A stretch of 64,000 nucleotides of DNA from Begonia masoniana (taxonomy: Eukaryota; Streptophyta; Magnoliopsida; Cucurbitales; Begoniaceae). This document shows, one piece after another, positions 1 to 9,325 of the stretch (positions are counted from its first letter, which is position 1; each line of letters starts with the position of its first letter). The notes under the pieces are model-generated. The model searched no databases, was not told the DNA's origin, and saw nothing but the letters and a program-made list of their open reading frames with translations. Location of the stretch: positions 45,852,209 to 45,916,208 of the forward strand of contig CM039509.1 of the NCBI GenBank assembly GCA_022432975.1. The letters are read 5' to 3'. The position numbers were made by a program, and so were the translations under genes.

Positions 1-341
1 GTTGCGTGACCTTCTATTTGTGTGGTGTTAATGTTGAATGCCATAGTAAATATCTCACAGAGTGTTCTAATACAACTTAGACAATAATTAACCTCGCTCT
101 GATACCAATTGTAGGATCAAGATTTGTCTAAGAGGGGGGTGAATTAGACTTATTAATATTTTATGAATTACTAAACAAAAGCAATCAAACAATAACAGTA
201 AGAGAAAGAGAGAGAGAGGAAAAATCAACACCAGATTTTTACGTGGTTCGGCCAAACCTTGCCTACATCCACGCTCCAAGGTTCACCCCTTGAAAATCCT
301 TAACCTTCTCCTCAGTGAGAAAACACAGATCGGAATTTCGG
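1..341 (-). mobile_element. Copia-type LTR end with primer binding site, truncated
   Basis: On the minus strand an LTR ends in GATCCTACA at 110, followed by ATT and a primer binding site matching initiator tRNA-Met (TGGTATCAGAGC, 96-107). Positions 1-95 would be the leader of that element, which runs off the window. The LTR body (110-341) has features common in plant Copia LTRs: an ACGTGGTTCGGCC-like stretch near 240-253 and a 'GTCTAATTCACCCCCC' terminal block near 130-150. The same terminal blocks occur at the end of the solo LTR at 60,173-61,621. The 5' part of this LTR is missing, replaced by the Cassandra element that starts at 342. No coding sequence is visible. Confidence 0.75.
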
Positions 342-427
342 TGTAACGACCCCTTATCCCAGCAAGATATTGTCCGCTCTAGGGATTGGGCCGCAGCCCA
401 ATATCCTCCCCTCACGGCTTTGTTTGG

Positions 428-507
428 CGAGAACTTCCCGGAAGGTCACCCAACCTGGAATTGCTCTCGCCGAAGTACTTTTAACTTCGGAGTTCTTATG
501 GGATCCG
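428..507 (-). repeat. 5S rRNA-like sequence in Cassandra 3' LTR
   Basis: On the minus strand this reads GGATCCCATAAGAACTCCG, then AAGTTAA, GGCGAGAGCA, GGTTGGGTGACC and GGGAAGTTCTCG. These correspond in order to the central and 3' parts of plant 5S rRNA, including the box A and box C promoter regions. It is a retroelement component, not a functional 5S gene: the 5' third of 5S rRNA is absent and several stem positions differ. Confidence 0.85.
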
Positions 508-875
508 TTGTCAATTGTGCTCCAAAACGCGTCTTTACTATGTTGGGAGGGTCTCTTTACATATGTTTCATTTCCACATACTTTCCCAAGCGATGTGGGA
601 TTGTGACGACCCCCTTTTACGACCTGTCACCTTCCGGTTCGCCCGTGCGGACGTACCGCCATCCGGGTTCCGGTTCGTGCAGCCATCGTACACATACTTG
701 CACATTCGGGTCATCACAATCACCCCCCCTCGGGGGCCCAAAGTCCTCGTTGGCCACATTTCCGATTGGGTACAGGCTTTGATACCATTTGTAACGACCC
801 ATTTTCCCAGCAAGATATTGTCCGCTCTGAGGATTGGGTCGTAGCCCAATATCCTCCCCTCACGGCTTTGTTTGG

Positions 876-955
876 CGAGAACTTCCCAGAAGGTCACCCA
901 ACCTGGAATTGCTCTCGCTGAAGCACTTTTAACTTTGGAGTTCTTATGGGATCCG
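876..955 (-). repeat. 5S rRNA-like sequence in Cassandra 5' LTR
   Basis: Second copy of the 5S-like block, with small differences from the copy at 428-507, for example AACTTTGGAG versus AACTTCGGAG and TTCCCAGAAGG versus TTCCCGGAAGG. The divergence between the two LTR copies shows that the insertion is not recent. Confidence 0.8.
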
Positions 956-967
956 TTGTCAATCGTG

Positions 968-2097
968 TAAGAGGAAGTGCGATCTTCGAGAATCCTTCTA
1001 TAAACTTCCGATAATAACGGGCCAATCCGAGAAATCCACGCACCTCACGTACGTTCTTCGGCTGTGGCCAATCTCTGACCACCTGAATCTTGCTCGGATC
1101 CACAGAAACTCCGTCCTGTGATACAATATGGCCAAGGAAGCTCACTCTGTCAAAGCCAGAACTCGCACTTCGAAAACTTTGGATACAGATGATGCTGACA
1201 TAGGGTCCTCAGAACAATCCTCAGATGCTCCTCGTGTTCTTCCTTCGTCTTAGAGTAGATCAATATGTCGTCGATGAAAACCACCACGAACTTGTCTAGA
1301 TACTCCTTGAAGACACGGTTCATCAGGTCCATAAACGCTGCAGGGGCATTAGTAAGTCCGAAAGACATGACATAATGCACATACCTCGTTCGGAATGCTG
1401 TCTTCTGAATATCATCCCTCCGGACTTTCAGCTGATAATAACCCGAGCGTAGGTCGATCCTGGAAAATACTCGGGCACCCTGTAGCTGATCAAATAAGTC
1501 ATCAATACGAGGTAGCGGATACTTATTCTTCACTGTGAGCTTATTCAGCTCCCTGTAATCAATACACATCCTGAGGGTCCCGTCCTTCTTCTTGACAAAT
1601 AAAACGGGCGCACCCCAAGGAGAAACACTGGGTCGAATGAAACCCTTCTCCAACAACTCGTCAAGCTGAGTCCTCAGCTCTCTCAACTCAGCTGGTGCCA
1701 ATCGATACGGGTTTTTAAACCTCGGTGCAGAGTTAGGATACACATCAATAGTGAACTCAATCTCCCGGTCTGGTGGTAAACCGGGAAGATCATCTAGAAA
1801 GATCCCAGAGAACTCTCTGACAATAGGAATATCGCACGACTTTTCTCCGCTGAGCAACTGACAATCAAAGACAAAGGCCAAATAAATAGAGCACGCACCT
1901 TTAAACTGCTCGTTGACCATCATGGAATAAGAAATAGGCGAGCTACTCAATCTGTTCATCGCCTGATAAGAAAACTCGGCTTTACCCGGGGGTCGGAAGG
2001 TCACCATCCCGGATCGACAATTGATGGTGGTGAAGTGCTGTGCTAGCCAGTCCATCCCTAAGATCAGATCATAGTGTTCTATGCCCATAACAATAAG
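968..2097 (-). pseudogene. Ty3/gypsy reverse transcriptase region (5' part of pol), broken
   Basis: Minus-strand polymerase sequence of a plant gypsy element. It contains the protease-to-RT linker (ILGMDWLA), then the RT motifs: [59 protein letters not shown] and the catalytic [15 protein letters not shown] ends in KFSKCEFWL. One extra T near 1,145-1,150 then shifts the frame; the next frame continues with SFLGHIVSQDG and RGFLGLARYYRKFI up to 968. There the Cassandra element replaces the rest of RNase H and integrase. Compared with related plant RTs, the conserved stretch before SFGLTNAP lacks about three residues (YVHYVMSFG, where the copy at 23.4 kb has [12 protein letters not shown]). The protease and gag of the same element lie at 14,412-15,699, separated by the Athila-like array. 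Confidence 0.9.
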
Positions 2098-2102
2098 GCG
2101 AG
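2098..2102. repeat. Target-site duplication, left copy (GCGAG)
   Basis: The five bases GCGAG immediately precede the first Athila-like LTR and are repeated exactly at 14,407-14,411 after the third LTR. This fixes the whole three-LTR block as a single insertion unit. Confidence 0.9.
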
Positions 2103-3896
2103 TGATGACTCTTATTTTAGAGTCATTTTACACTAATTTTACATAAGAAAACTTATATGAATTGAGTGATTGCAATAATAAATTGGTATGAATTTATTAT
2201 AATTGCTATGCAATGCTGCAGCATTAGGGCTTTGATTGAATTTAATATATTTAATGCAGATTTTCTATTAAAAAGTAGATTTTTCTCATTATCTTGAATT
2301 TTATATTTTCACAATTGAATGCTATTTTTATAGTGGAAAATTCAAATTCAAATGCTGAAGATTTGTGAAGGCAAAAATCAATGAAGAATAATTTGGAAAG
2401 AGAGAAAGGAGACTACAATTAAGGAAAATCAAATAAGTTGAAAATTTTGTGGGGAAAAGCTGATGACATGTGGCATGTAGAAAAGGACAAAAAGGAGGGA
2501 ATTGCAAATTGAAAGAAGAAGATTTGGAAGGATGGAAACACGTGGAAGAACAAAAGCCAAGGAGAGAGAATGGCTATTCTGGAAAAGGGCAGCAAAAATA
2601 GAGGAAACAAATAACATAAAAAAGAATAGATTGGAGAGAGAAAGAGATTATGGCAGGGCAGCAAAAGAAGAGATTTTATTTTTAAAACAAAGATACTTCG
2701 AAAATCCCAAAAAGAAGAAAAAGGGTATTCTGGTGTAACGGCTGACTAGGCAGAGAGAGAAGTTTGGCTTGCTGGAGAAGAAGCTCTGAATCTGAAGAAG
2801 AACCCCAGACGCCGTTCTTGAATTCTCTCATTCTTTTATTAATTTTATTGCATTATTTTCTCTCTATGAACACTATTGTTTTTATTTTAATTATGTCTCG
2901 TAGATAAACTCTTTTATCTTGGTTAGGACGGTAGTATTCGTTACGGTTTTTGATTGATCTATGAATGCTACGTATTTTTCATTGAATGATTTCTCATGAT
3001 TTGAACTGCTTAATTCAATTTATGTCGATAGACAATTTTGATTTCACATATTCCTATTGTATCGATAGGTAAATAGGAATTAAAGATGCATGAGAAATTG
3101 AATAGATTAAAAGTGTTGCAAAATAGCTAACATTAATCTATTTGGCATTTAAGAATAGGTTCATAAGAAAATTCAGATTAAGTTTTTGTCTTTTCAAATC
3201 GAAAAGAAAATTCTAAAACGAATTTATCTAGGCAATTCGACAGAACCCTAGAAATATAAGAATTCTTGCTGTTCTGTGATTAATACTGTAGCATTGCTAA
3301 TGCATTTTTGTTTGGAACAATCTTTCGTGATATTCCTCGTCTAATTCAATTCATATCGACAGATAGTTTGATGTTTCATGTTTATATTTTATCGACAGGT
3401 AAATATAAATGTTAAGATGCACGATTGATTAATTGGATTAATACGTTACAAGGTAGTTAACGTTAATTCGATTGGCGATAAGAATAGAGCAAATCTGAAA
3501 TTCAATATTAGTTACATTCATTCAAAGTCGAAGGAAATTCTAATTTGAATTTATCTAGGCAATTCGAAAGAATCCTAGAATTATTTAATTCTTGCTGTTC
3601 TTAGACAATGCTGCAGAGCATTACCATAACATCAGTGTAAAATTCTCGTAACGAAGAAATCGATCCTAGCCAAGGCTTTTATTTATCGTTTTTACCTCGT
3701 TTACTCTGATTTACTTTGTTTCATTGCAATTCTGATTTTATTTCTATTATTTTCATTTATCATCTCAATATTTTTATAAGATTTTTATAGCAATTTAAAT
3801 ACAATTAACATTATCCTCGTGGGATCGATACTTTACTTACTCTATTACTTTGTTAGCGACACGTGCACTTGCGTGTAAGTGGTAAAATCACTAACA
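2103..3896 (+). repeat. Athila-like LTR 1
   Basis: 1,794-bp LTR starting TGATGACTCT and ending TCACTAACA. It differs from LTR 2 and LTR 3 at several positions where those two agree, for example GTGGAAAATTC versus GTGGGAAATTC and GCCGTTCTTG versus GCCGTTGTTG. ORFs inside it are short and carry no recognisable domain. Confidence 0.92.
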
Positions 3897-3902
3897 AGTT
3901 TT

Positions 3903-3920
3903 TGGCGCCGTTGCCGGGGA
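3903..3920 (+). other. Primer binding site, tRNA-Asp type (first unit)
   Basis: TGGCGCCGTTGCCGGGGA lies six bases after the LTR end and is complementary to the 3' end of plant tRNA-Asp. This primer choice is typical of the Athila/Tat branch of gypsy elements. An identical site occurs after LTR 2 at 9,161-9,178. Confidence 0.85.
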
Positions 3921-4067
3921 TATTGCTTAGTTGTGATTATTTTGCTATAATTATCTTATTTTATTTTACATTATTTTATTTAATTTTGTTTATCTATTTT
4001 CAGGTATTCTTGATTTATACCAGACGATTGAAGAATTTATATTGATAACGAGAAAGAAAGAAGAATC

Positions 4068-5870
4068 ATGCTGAATAGAATAATCGATGACAGAAACAGA
4101 CCTATTCAAGACTTCTCCATTCCCACACTCGACGATCTGAATCCTGGTATTGTGAGACCAGAATTATATGCCACTCGATTCGAGCTTAAACCGGTCATGT
4201 TTCAGATGCTTCAAACCATTGGACAATTTAGTGGAATGGTAACAGACAATCCCCATCGTCATCTCAAAGCATTTGGAGAAGTGAGCGACTCGTTTTATTT
4301 TCCTGGAGTTTCAGTTGAGGCATTAAGGCTAAAGCTTTTCCCGTATTCTTTAAGAGACCGAGCACGAGATTGGTTTGATAGCATCCCATCAAATACTATC
4401 ACTACATGGGGAGAGTTAGCCAAGCAATTTATCATGAAATACCATCCGCCAGTGAGGAACGCGATGATGAGGAACGAAATCATAAGTTTTCAGCAGCGAG
4501 ATGACGAGTTACTTTACGAGACTTGGGAAAGGTTCAAAGAATTATTGAGGCAATGCCCCAACCATGGAATACCACACTGGATTCAGTTGGAAACGTTTTA
4601 CAATGGATTAAATGGGCAGACAAGATCGATTATAGATGCTGCAGCAAACGGGACACTTCTTTCTAAATCTTTTAATGAAGCTTATGATTTGCTCGAGAGG
4701 ATGGCAGTGAACAGTTATCAATGGTCTTCAGAAAGATTTAACCCTACAAGGCGGGCATCTGAAATTTACGACCTGGATGAGGTGTCGGCTTTGAATGCAA
4801 AGATTGTTGTGTTGGAAAATGCGATCAAGAAGATGAACAAACCACCTAAGCCGACAGCAAGAGAGGTTTCATGCATGTTTTATGGAGAAAACCACGATGA
4901 AAATTCATATCCTATTAATCCGGAATCTGAAAATTATGTTGGATACAATATGAACAACAATCCATACTCGCAGACATACAATCCTGGTTGGAAACCGCAT
5001 CTAGATTTTCAGTGGAATTCCCAGCAGTCGCAAAATGCCACAGCATCAACCAGACCAGCTGAAAATTACACTCAAGACTTCTCACAGCCAACTCATACTT
5101 CGATACATCAAGAACAATCAGACAGCTTCGCCAGAGAATATGCTGCTAAGACAGATGTGATCTTGCAGAACTTGGCTGCATCAATAAAAAATATGGAGAC
5201 ACATATGGGGCAGCTAAATCAATCGTTAAGCACAAGAACTGCAGTGCAATTATCAAGCGATGCAGGAATGCCACAAAGATCAGAAAAGGAGCATTGTAAA
5301 GCCATAGTATTGAGGAATGAACGGGAACTGGAAACTCCAGAAAAGCAACAAGAATCAGAAAATTTAAACAAACAAGAAGAGTTGGTGGAACAAGATGATG
5401 TGGAGGAAGAAGATAAGGATAATCCGGAAACTAGCGTTGATGAAACTGATGCTACAGCAATGCCACCACAGCAACGAAGTGAATTGAAAACTCAGAGGCC
5501 ACCACCACCATTCCCTCAAAGACTAGAGAAGCATGCAGAACAAGAAATTGTTGGGAGAAATGAGGAGAGTCTTGGCTATGGCGAAGACGTGAATAAGCAA
5601 CGGATTACTCTTAATGTATTGAAATATAAGAAGTGCACGTACGATGTAGAAGATTGCTTCAACATATCTGAAAAAATGATAATGGCAGAAACGAAGCAGT
5701 TTTCAAGGAACCACAGGAAACAGTTTGAGGCATTATTTCGAAGGAAGGTTAATCCAGAAGTTTTCAAGCCATCTGTTGAAAACGCACCTACACTGGAGCT
5801 TAAGCACTTGCCATCTCACCTCAAACATAAAGTGACCATAGCATATCATCCACAAATTAAAGAAAAGTGA
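4068..5870 (+). CDS. Athila-type gag polyprotein, gag-only derivative (copy 1)
   Basis: A 600-residue ORF. Residues about 60-230 form a plant retrotransposon gag domain, with features such as RDRARDWFDSIPSNTITTWG and FNEAYDLLERMAVNSYQW. The middle (about 270-480) is polar, glutamine- and glutamate-rich, with a proline run (RPPPPFPQRLEKH) that in full Athila elements precedes protease. The last 80 residues look like stitched remnants: VNPEVFKPSVENAPTLELKHLPSHLK resembles the spacer before RT, and the final KVTIAYHPQ resembles the integrase core motif of the family. Protease, RT and RNase H are missing, so the element would need enzymes in trans. The ORF is open throughout and encodes the same protein as the copy at 9,326-11,128. 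No CCHC zinc knuckle is visible. Confidence 0.85.
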   Translation: MLNRIIDDRNRPIQDFSIPTLDDLNPGIVRPELYATRFELKPVMFQMLQTIGQFSGMVTDNPHRHLKAFGEVSDSFYFPGVSVEALRLKLFPYSLRDRARDWFDSIPSNTITTWGELAKQFIMKYHPPVRNAMMRNEIISFQQRDDELLYETWERFKELLRQCPNHGIPHWIQLETFYNGLNGQTRSIIDAAANGTLLSKSFNEAYDLLERMAVNSYQWSSERFNPTRRASEIYDLDEVSALNAKIVVLENAIKKMNKPPKPTAREVSCMFYGENHDENSYPINPESENYVGYNMNNNPYSQTYNPGWKPHLDFQWNSQQSQNATASTRPAENYTQDFSQPTHTSIHQEQSDSFAREYAAKTDVILQNLAASIKNMETHMGQLNQSLSTRTAVQLSSDAGMPQRSEKEHCKAIVLRNERELETPEKQQESENLNKQEELVEQDDVEEEDKDNPETSVDETDATAMPPQQRSELKTQRPPPPFPQRLEKHAEQEIVGRNEESLGYGEDVNKQRITLNVLKYKKCTYDVEDCFNISEKMIMAETKQFSRNHRKQFEALFRRKVNPEVFKPSVENAPTLELKHLPSHLKHKVTIAYHPQIKEK

Positions 5871-5914
5871 CGTATGGAGAAGTCTGGCTGAAGACTCGAA
5901 AAACTTAGCGCTAC

Positions 5915-5930
5915 TTGGGAGGCAACCCAA
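5915..5930 (+). other. TTGGGAGGCAACCCAA hairpin motif (copy 1)
   Basis: This short inverted repeat (TTGGG/CCCAA around six bases) lies 45 bp after the gag stop. It closely resembles a block I associate with the region downstream of pol in Athila elements. It supports the lineage call and shows that the 3' non-coding part was kept while pol was lost. The second copy is at 11,173-11,188. Confidence 0.6.
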
Positions 5931-7340
5931 TTTTTTATATCCTTTTGTATTAGTTTTTATTTATTGTTCTTTGTTTGTTTTTGTTTTTGCTAAAAATAAA
6001 CTCAGGTTTGCACAAATCATGGAAGAAGAAGCTGATGAAGAGAAAGCAACATGAAACCCTCCTTCCAATGGAACGAAAAAGGAAATACCAGGGAAGTCCT
6101 AACCCCCTAGTTTTATTTTGCTTTAATTTTTTTTCTAAACTTCATTTGTTTGGCAGTGGGGACATTGCCAATTTTTAAGTGTGGGGGTGCATGCATGTTT
6201 AGTCTTGCGTTAATTTGGATTTCTGGAAGTTTAGTGTTGATTGTTTAATGTGGATGCTCAGTTTCTATTTAATTTAAGGCTTGAAAATTGTTTAGAATGT
6301 TTAGTCTTGTGCCCAAGGCTGTTTAGTGTGTTGCCTTATTTTCTTTGTTCTGATTGATTTGTGTTATTTGCTCTGATTGGTTATTAATGTTCTGTTTGGT
6401 TTATAGATTATTCATAATAAATAATAATAAAAATGAAAAATGAGGAACAGTGCAATTTAATTTCCTAATATCTTCTATCTTAGTAGGTTATTGAATAATG
6501 TCATTGTCACATATTATTACAAATCAATTAAGATTTATTCCCATTAACTTAGTCGTTTCTAACACACAAACTTCTTTTGGTTGTTGAAGAATATTGTCCT
6601 TTCTAGATATTACAATTATATCTAGGTGTCAATAATTTGGTGTTTGATTGAAGAAATTAGCAATGAAAGACTTCTTCTTAAAAAAATAAAAATATAGTAA
6701 ATAATAAGTTTGGGGGTTATAAAAATAAAAAATATAAATATATATATAAAAAAAAAGTGCAATTTCCTAATCTACTTTCAATTTCGAGTGAGCCTTTTGG
6801 ATACTCGATGGGTAGAAATAAATTAGAGGAACGTTGGGAGGAACTCCGTTGCATGTTTATTGACTGTACTCCTCTATTGTATATATGAGTATATTTATCT
6901 TGAGGTGACACTATTGAGTAACCGGAGGACTTCATCACCAATGTTGTCAATCGCGTAAAAAGGTAGTGTGACTTATAGATAAAGTCAATGTGAAAAAAAA
7001 AAAAACTTAATCCCCTTACTTATTTAAAAAATAAAATAAAAAGAAAGAAGAAGAATCTTTGAATGCTAATGGATTTATGAAGGATATTAGAGAGTTGACA
7101 TCTTATGATATGTATTGTGATTTCTAGTTTTGATTATTGAACTTAGCAATTCAAATGGAGTTTGAGCACACACACATTTTGACTAGTTTATTGGGAATTG
7201 AATCTATATTGATTGCTTTTAATTGTGATAGTGAAATTTTTCAATAAATTACAAATTAGTAGATATTTTGAAATTATATTGATTTTGTCAATGTTACCTT
7301 GGAAATTAATTTTTGTTTGCATCACTCGAGGACGAGTAAT
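5931..7340 (+). other. Non-coding 3' internal region of first Athila-like unit
   Basis: About 1.4 kb of AT-rich sequence between the gag ORF and the polypurine tract. It contains phrases such as AAGTGTGGGGGTGCATGCATG near 6,176 and poly-A runs near 6,990, but no open frame of note. The same region recurs at 11,189-12,598 with only homopolymer-length differences, for example in the A-run near 12,250. Confidence 0.7.
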
Positions 7341-7360
7341 GGTTTAAGTTTGGGGGTATT
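7341..7360 (+). other. Polypurine tract (first unit)
   Basis: GGTTTAAGTTTGGGGGTATT directly precedes LTR 2. The G-run and its position fit the plus-strand priming site of an LTR retrotransposon. The equivalent site before LTR 3 is at 12,599-12,618. Confidence 0.75.
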
Positions 7361-9154
7361 TGATGACTCTTATTTTAGAGTCATTTTACACTAATTTTAC
7401 ATAAGAAAACTTATATGAATTGAGTGATTGCAATAATAAATTGGTATGAATTTATTATAATTGCTATGCAATGCTGCAGCATTAGGGCTTTGATTGAATT
7501 TAATATATTTAATGCAGATTTTCTATTAAAAAGTAGATTTTTCTCCTTATCTTGAATTTTATATTTTCACAATTGAATGCTATTTTTATAGTGGGAAATT
7601 CGAATTCAAATTCTGAAGATTTGTGAAGGCAAAAATCAATGAAGAATAATTTGGAAAGAGAGAAAGGAGACTACAATTAAGGAAAATCAAATAAGTTGAA
7701 AATTTTGTGGAGAAAAGCTGATGACATGTGGCATGTAGAAAAGGACAAAAAGGAGGGAATTGCAAATTAAAAGAAGAAGATTTGGAAGGATGGAAACACG
7801 TGGAAGAACAAAAGCCAAGGAGAGAGAATGGCTATTCTGGAAAAGGGCAGCAAAAATAGAGGAAACAAATAACATAAAAAAGAATAGATTGGAGAGAGAA
7901 AGAGATTATGGCAGGGCAGCAAAAGAAGGGATTTTATTTTTAAAACAAAGATACTTCGAAAATCCCAAAAAGAAGAAAAAGGGTATTCTGGTGTAACGGC
8001 TGACTAGGCAGAGAGAGAAGTTTGGCTTGCTGGAGAAGAAGCTCTGAATCTGAAGAAGAACCCCAGACGCCGTTGTTGAATTCTCTCCTTCTTTTATTAA
8101 TTTTATTGCATTATTTTCTCTCTATGAACACTATTGTTTTATTTTAATTATGTCTCGTAGATAAACTCTTTTATCTTGGTTAGGACGGTAGTATTCGTTA
8201 CGGTTTTTGATTGATCTATGAATGCTACGTATTTTTCATTGAATGATTTCTCATGATTTGAACTGCTTAATTCAATTTATGTCGATAGACAATTTTGATT
8301 TCACATATTCCTATTGTATCGATAGGTAAATAGGAATTAAAGATGCATGAGAAATTGAATAGATTAAAAGTGTTGCAAAATAGCTAACATTAATCTATTT
8401 GGCATTTAAGAATAGGTTCATAAGAAAATTCAGATTAAGTTTTTGTCTTTTCAAAATCGAAAAGAAAATTCTAAAACGAATTTATCTAGGCAATTCGACA
8501 GAACCCTAGAAATATAAGAATTCTTGCTGTTCTGTGATTAATACTGTAGCATTGCTAATGCATTTTTGTTTGGAACAATCTTTCGTGATATTCCTCGTCT
8601 AATTCAATTCATATCGACAGATAGTTTGATGTTTCATGTTTATATTTTATCGACAGGTAAATATAAATGTTAAGATGCACGATTGATTAATTGGATTAAT
8701 ACGTTACAAGGTAGTTAACGTTAATTCGATTGGCGATAAGAATAGAGCAAATCTGAAATTCAATATTAGTTACATTCATTCAAAGTCGAAGGAAATTCTA
8801 ATTTGAATTTATCTAGGCAATTCGAAAGAATCCTAGAATTATTTAATTCTTGCTGTTCTTAGACAATGCTGCAGAGCATTACCATAACATCAGTGTAAAA
8901 TTCTCGTAACGAAGAAATCGATCCTAGCCAAGGCTTTATTTATCGTTTTTACCTCGTTTACTCTGATTTACTTTGTTTCATTGCAATTCTGATTTTATTT
9001 CTATTTATTTTCATTTATCATCTCAATATTTTTATAAGATTTTTATAGCAATTTAAATACAATTAACATTATCCTCGTGGGATCGATACTTTACTTACTC
9101 TATTACTTTGTTAGCGACACGTGCACTTGCGTGTAAGTGGTAAAATCACTAACA
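7361..9154 (+). repeat. Athila-like LTR 2 (shared middle LTR)
   Basis: 1,794 bp. It acts as the 3' LTR of the first unit and the 5' LTR of the second. It shares several diagnostic substitutions with LTR 3 against LTR 1. Confidence 0.92.
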
Positions 9155-9325
9155 AGTTTTTGGCGCCGTTGCCGGGGATATTGCTTAGTTGTGATTATTT
9201 TGCTATAATTATCTTATTTTATTTTACATTATTTTATTTAATTTTGTTTATCTATTTTCAGGTATTCTTGATTTATACCAGACGATTGAAGAATTTATAT
9301 TGATAACGAGAAAGAAAGAAGAATC

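Larger units (their letters stand above)
342..967 (-). mobile_element. Cassandra-type TRIM retrotransposon
   Basis: A short non-coding element with two direct LTR copies. Read on the minus strand, the 3' LTR is about 342-607 and the 5' LTR is 790-967. Each LTR ends in GGTCGTTACA and carries a 5S-rRNA-like stretch (428-507 and 876-955). A primer binding site like initiator tRNA-Met (TGGTATCAAAGC) lies at about 771-785, and a purine run (AAAAGGGGG) precedes the 3' LTR near 608-617. Small size, absence of protein coding and 5S homology in the LTR are the defining features of Cassandra TRIMs. The 5' LTR is truncated at 967, where the sequence passes directly into gypsy polymerase sequence. ORFs across this region are accidental. 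Confidence 0.85.

Noticed and set aside
315..897. ORFs of 78-155 residues on both strands
   Set aside because: They fall within the Cassandra TRIM and overlap 5S-like sequence; no protein family fits.
428..955. Functional 5S rRNA genes
   Set aside because: Only the central and 3' parts of 5S are present, and both copies sit inside LTRs of a TRIM.
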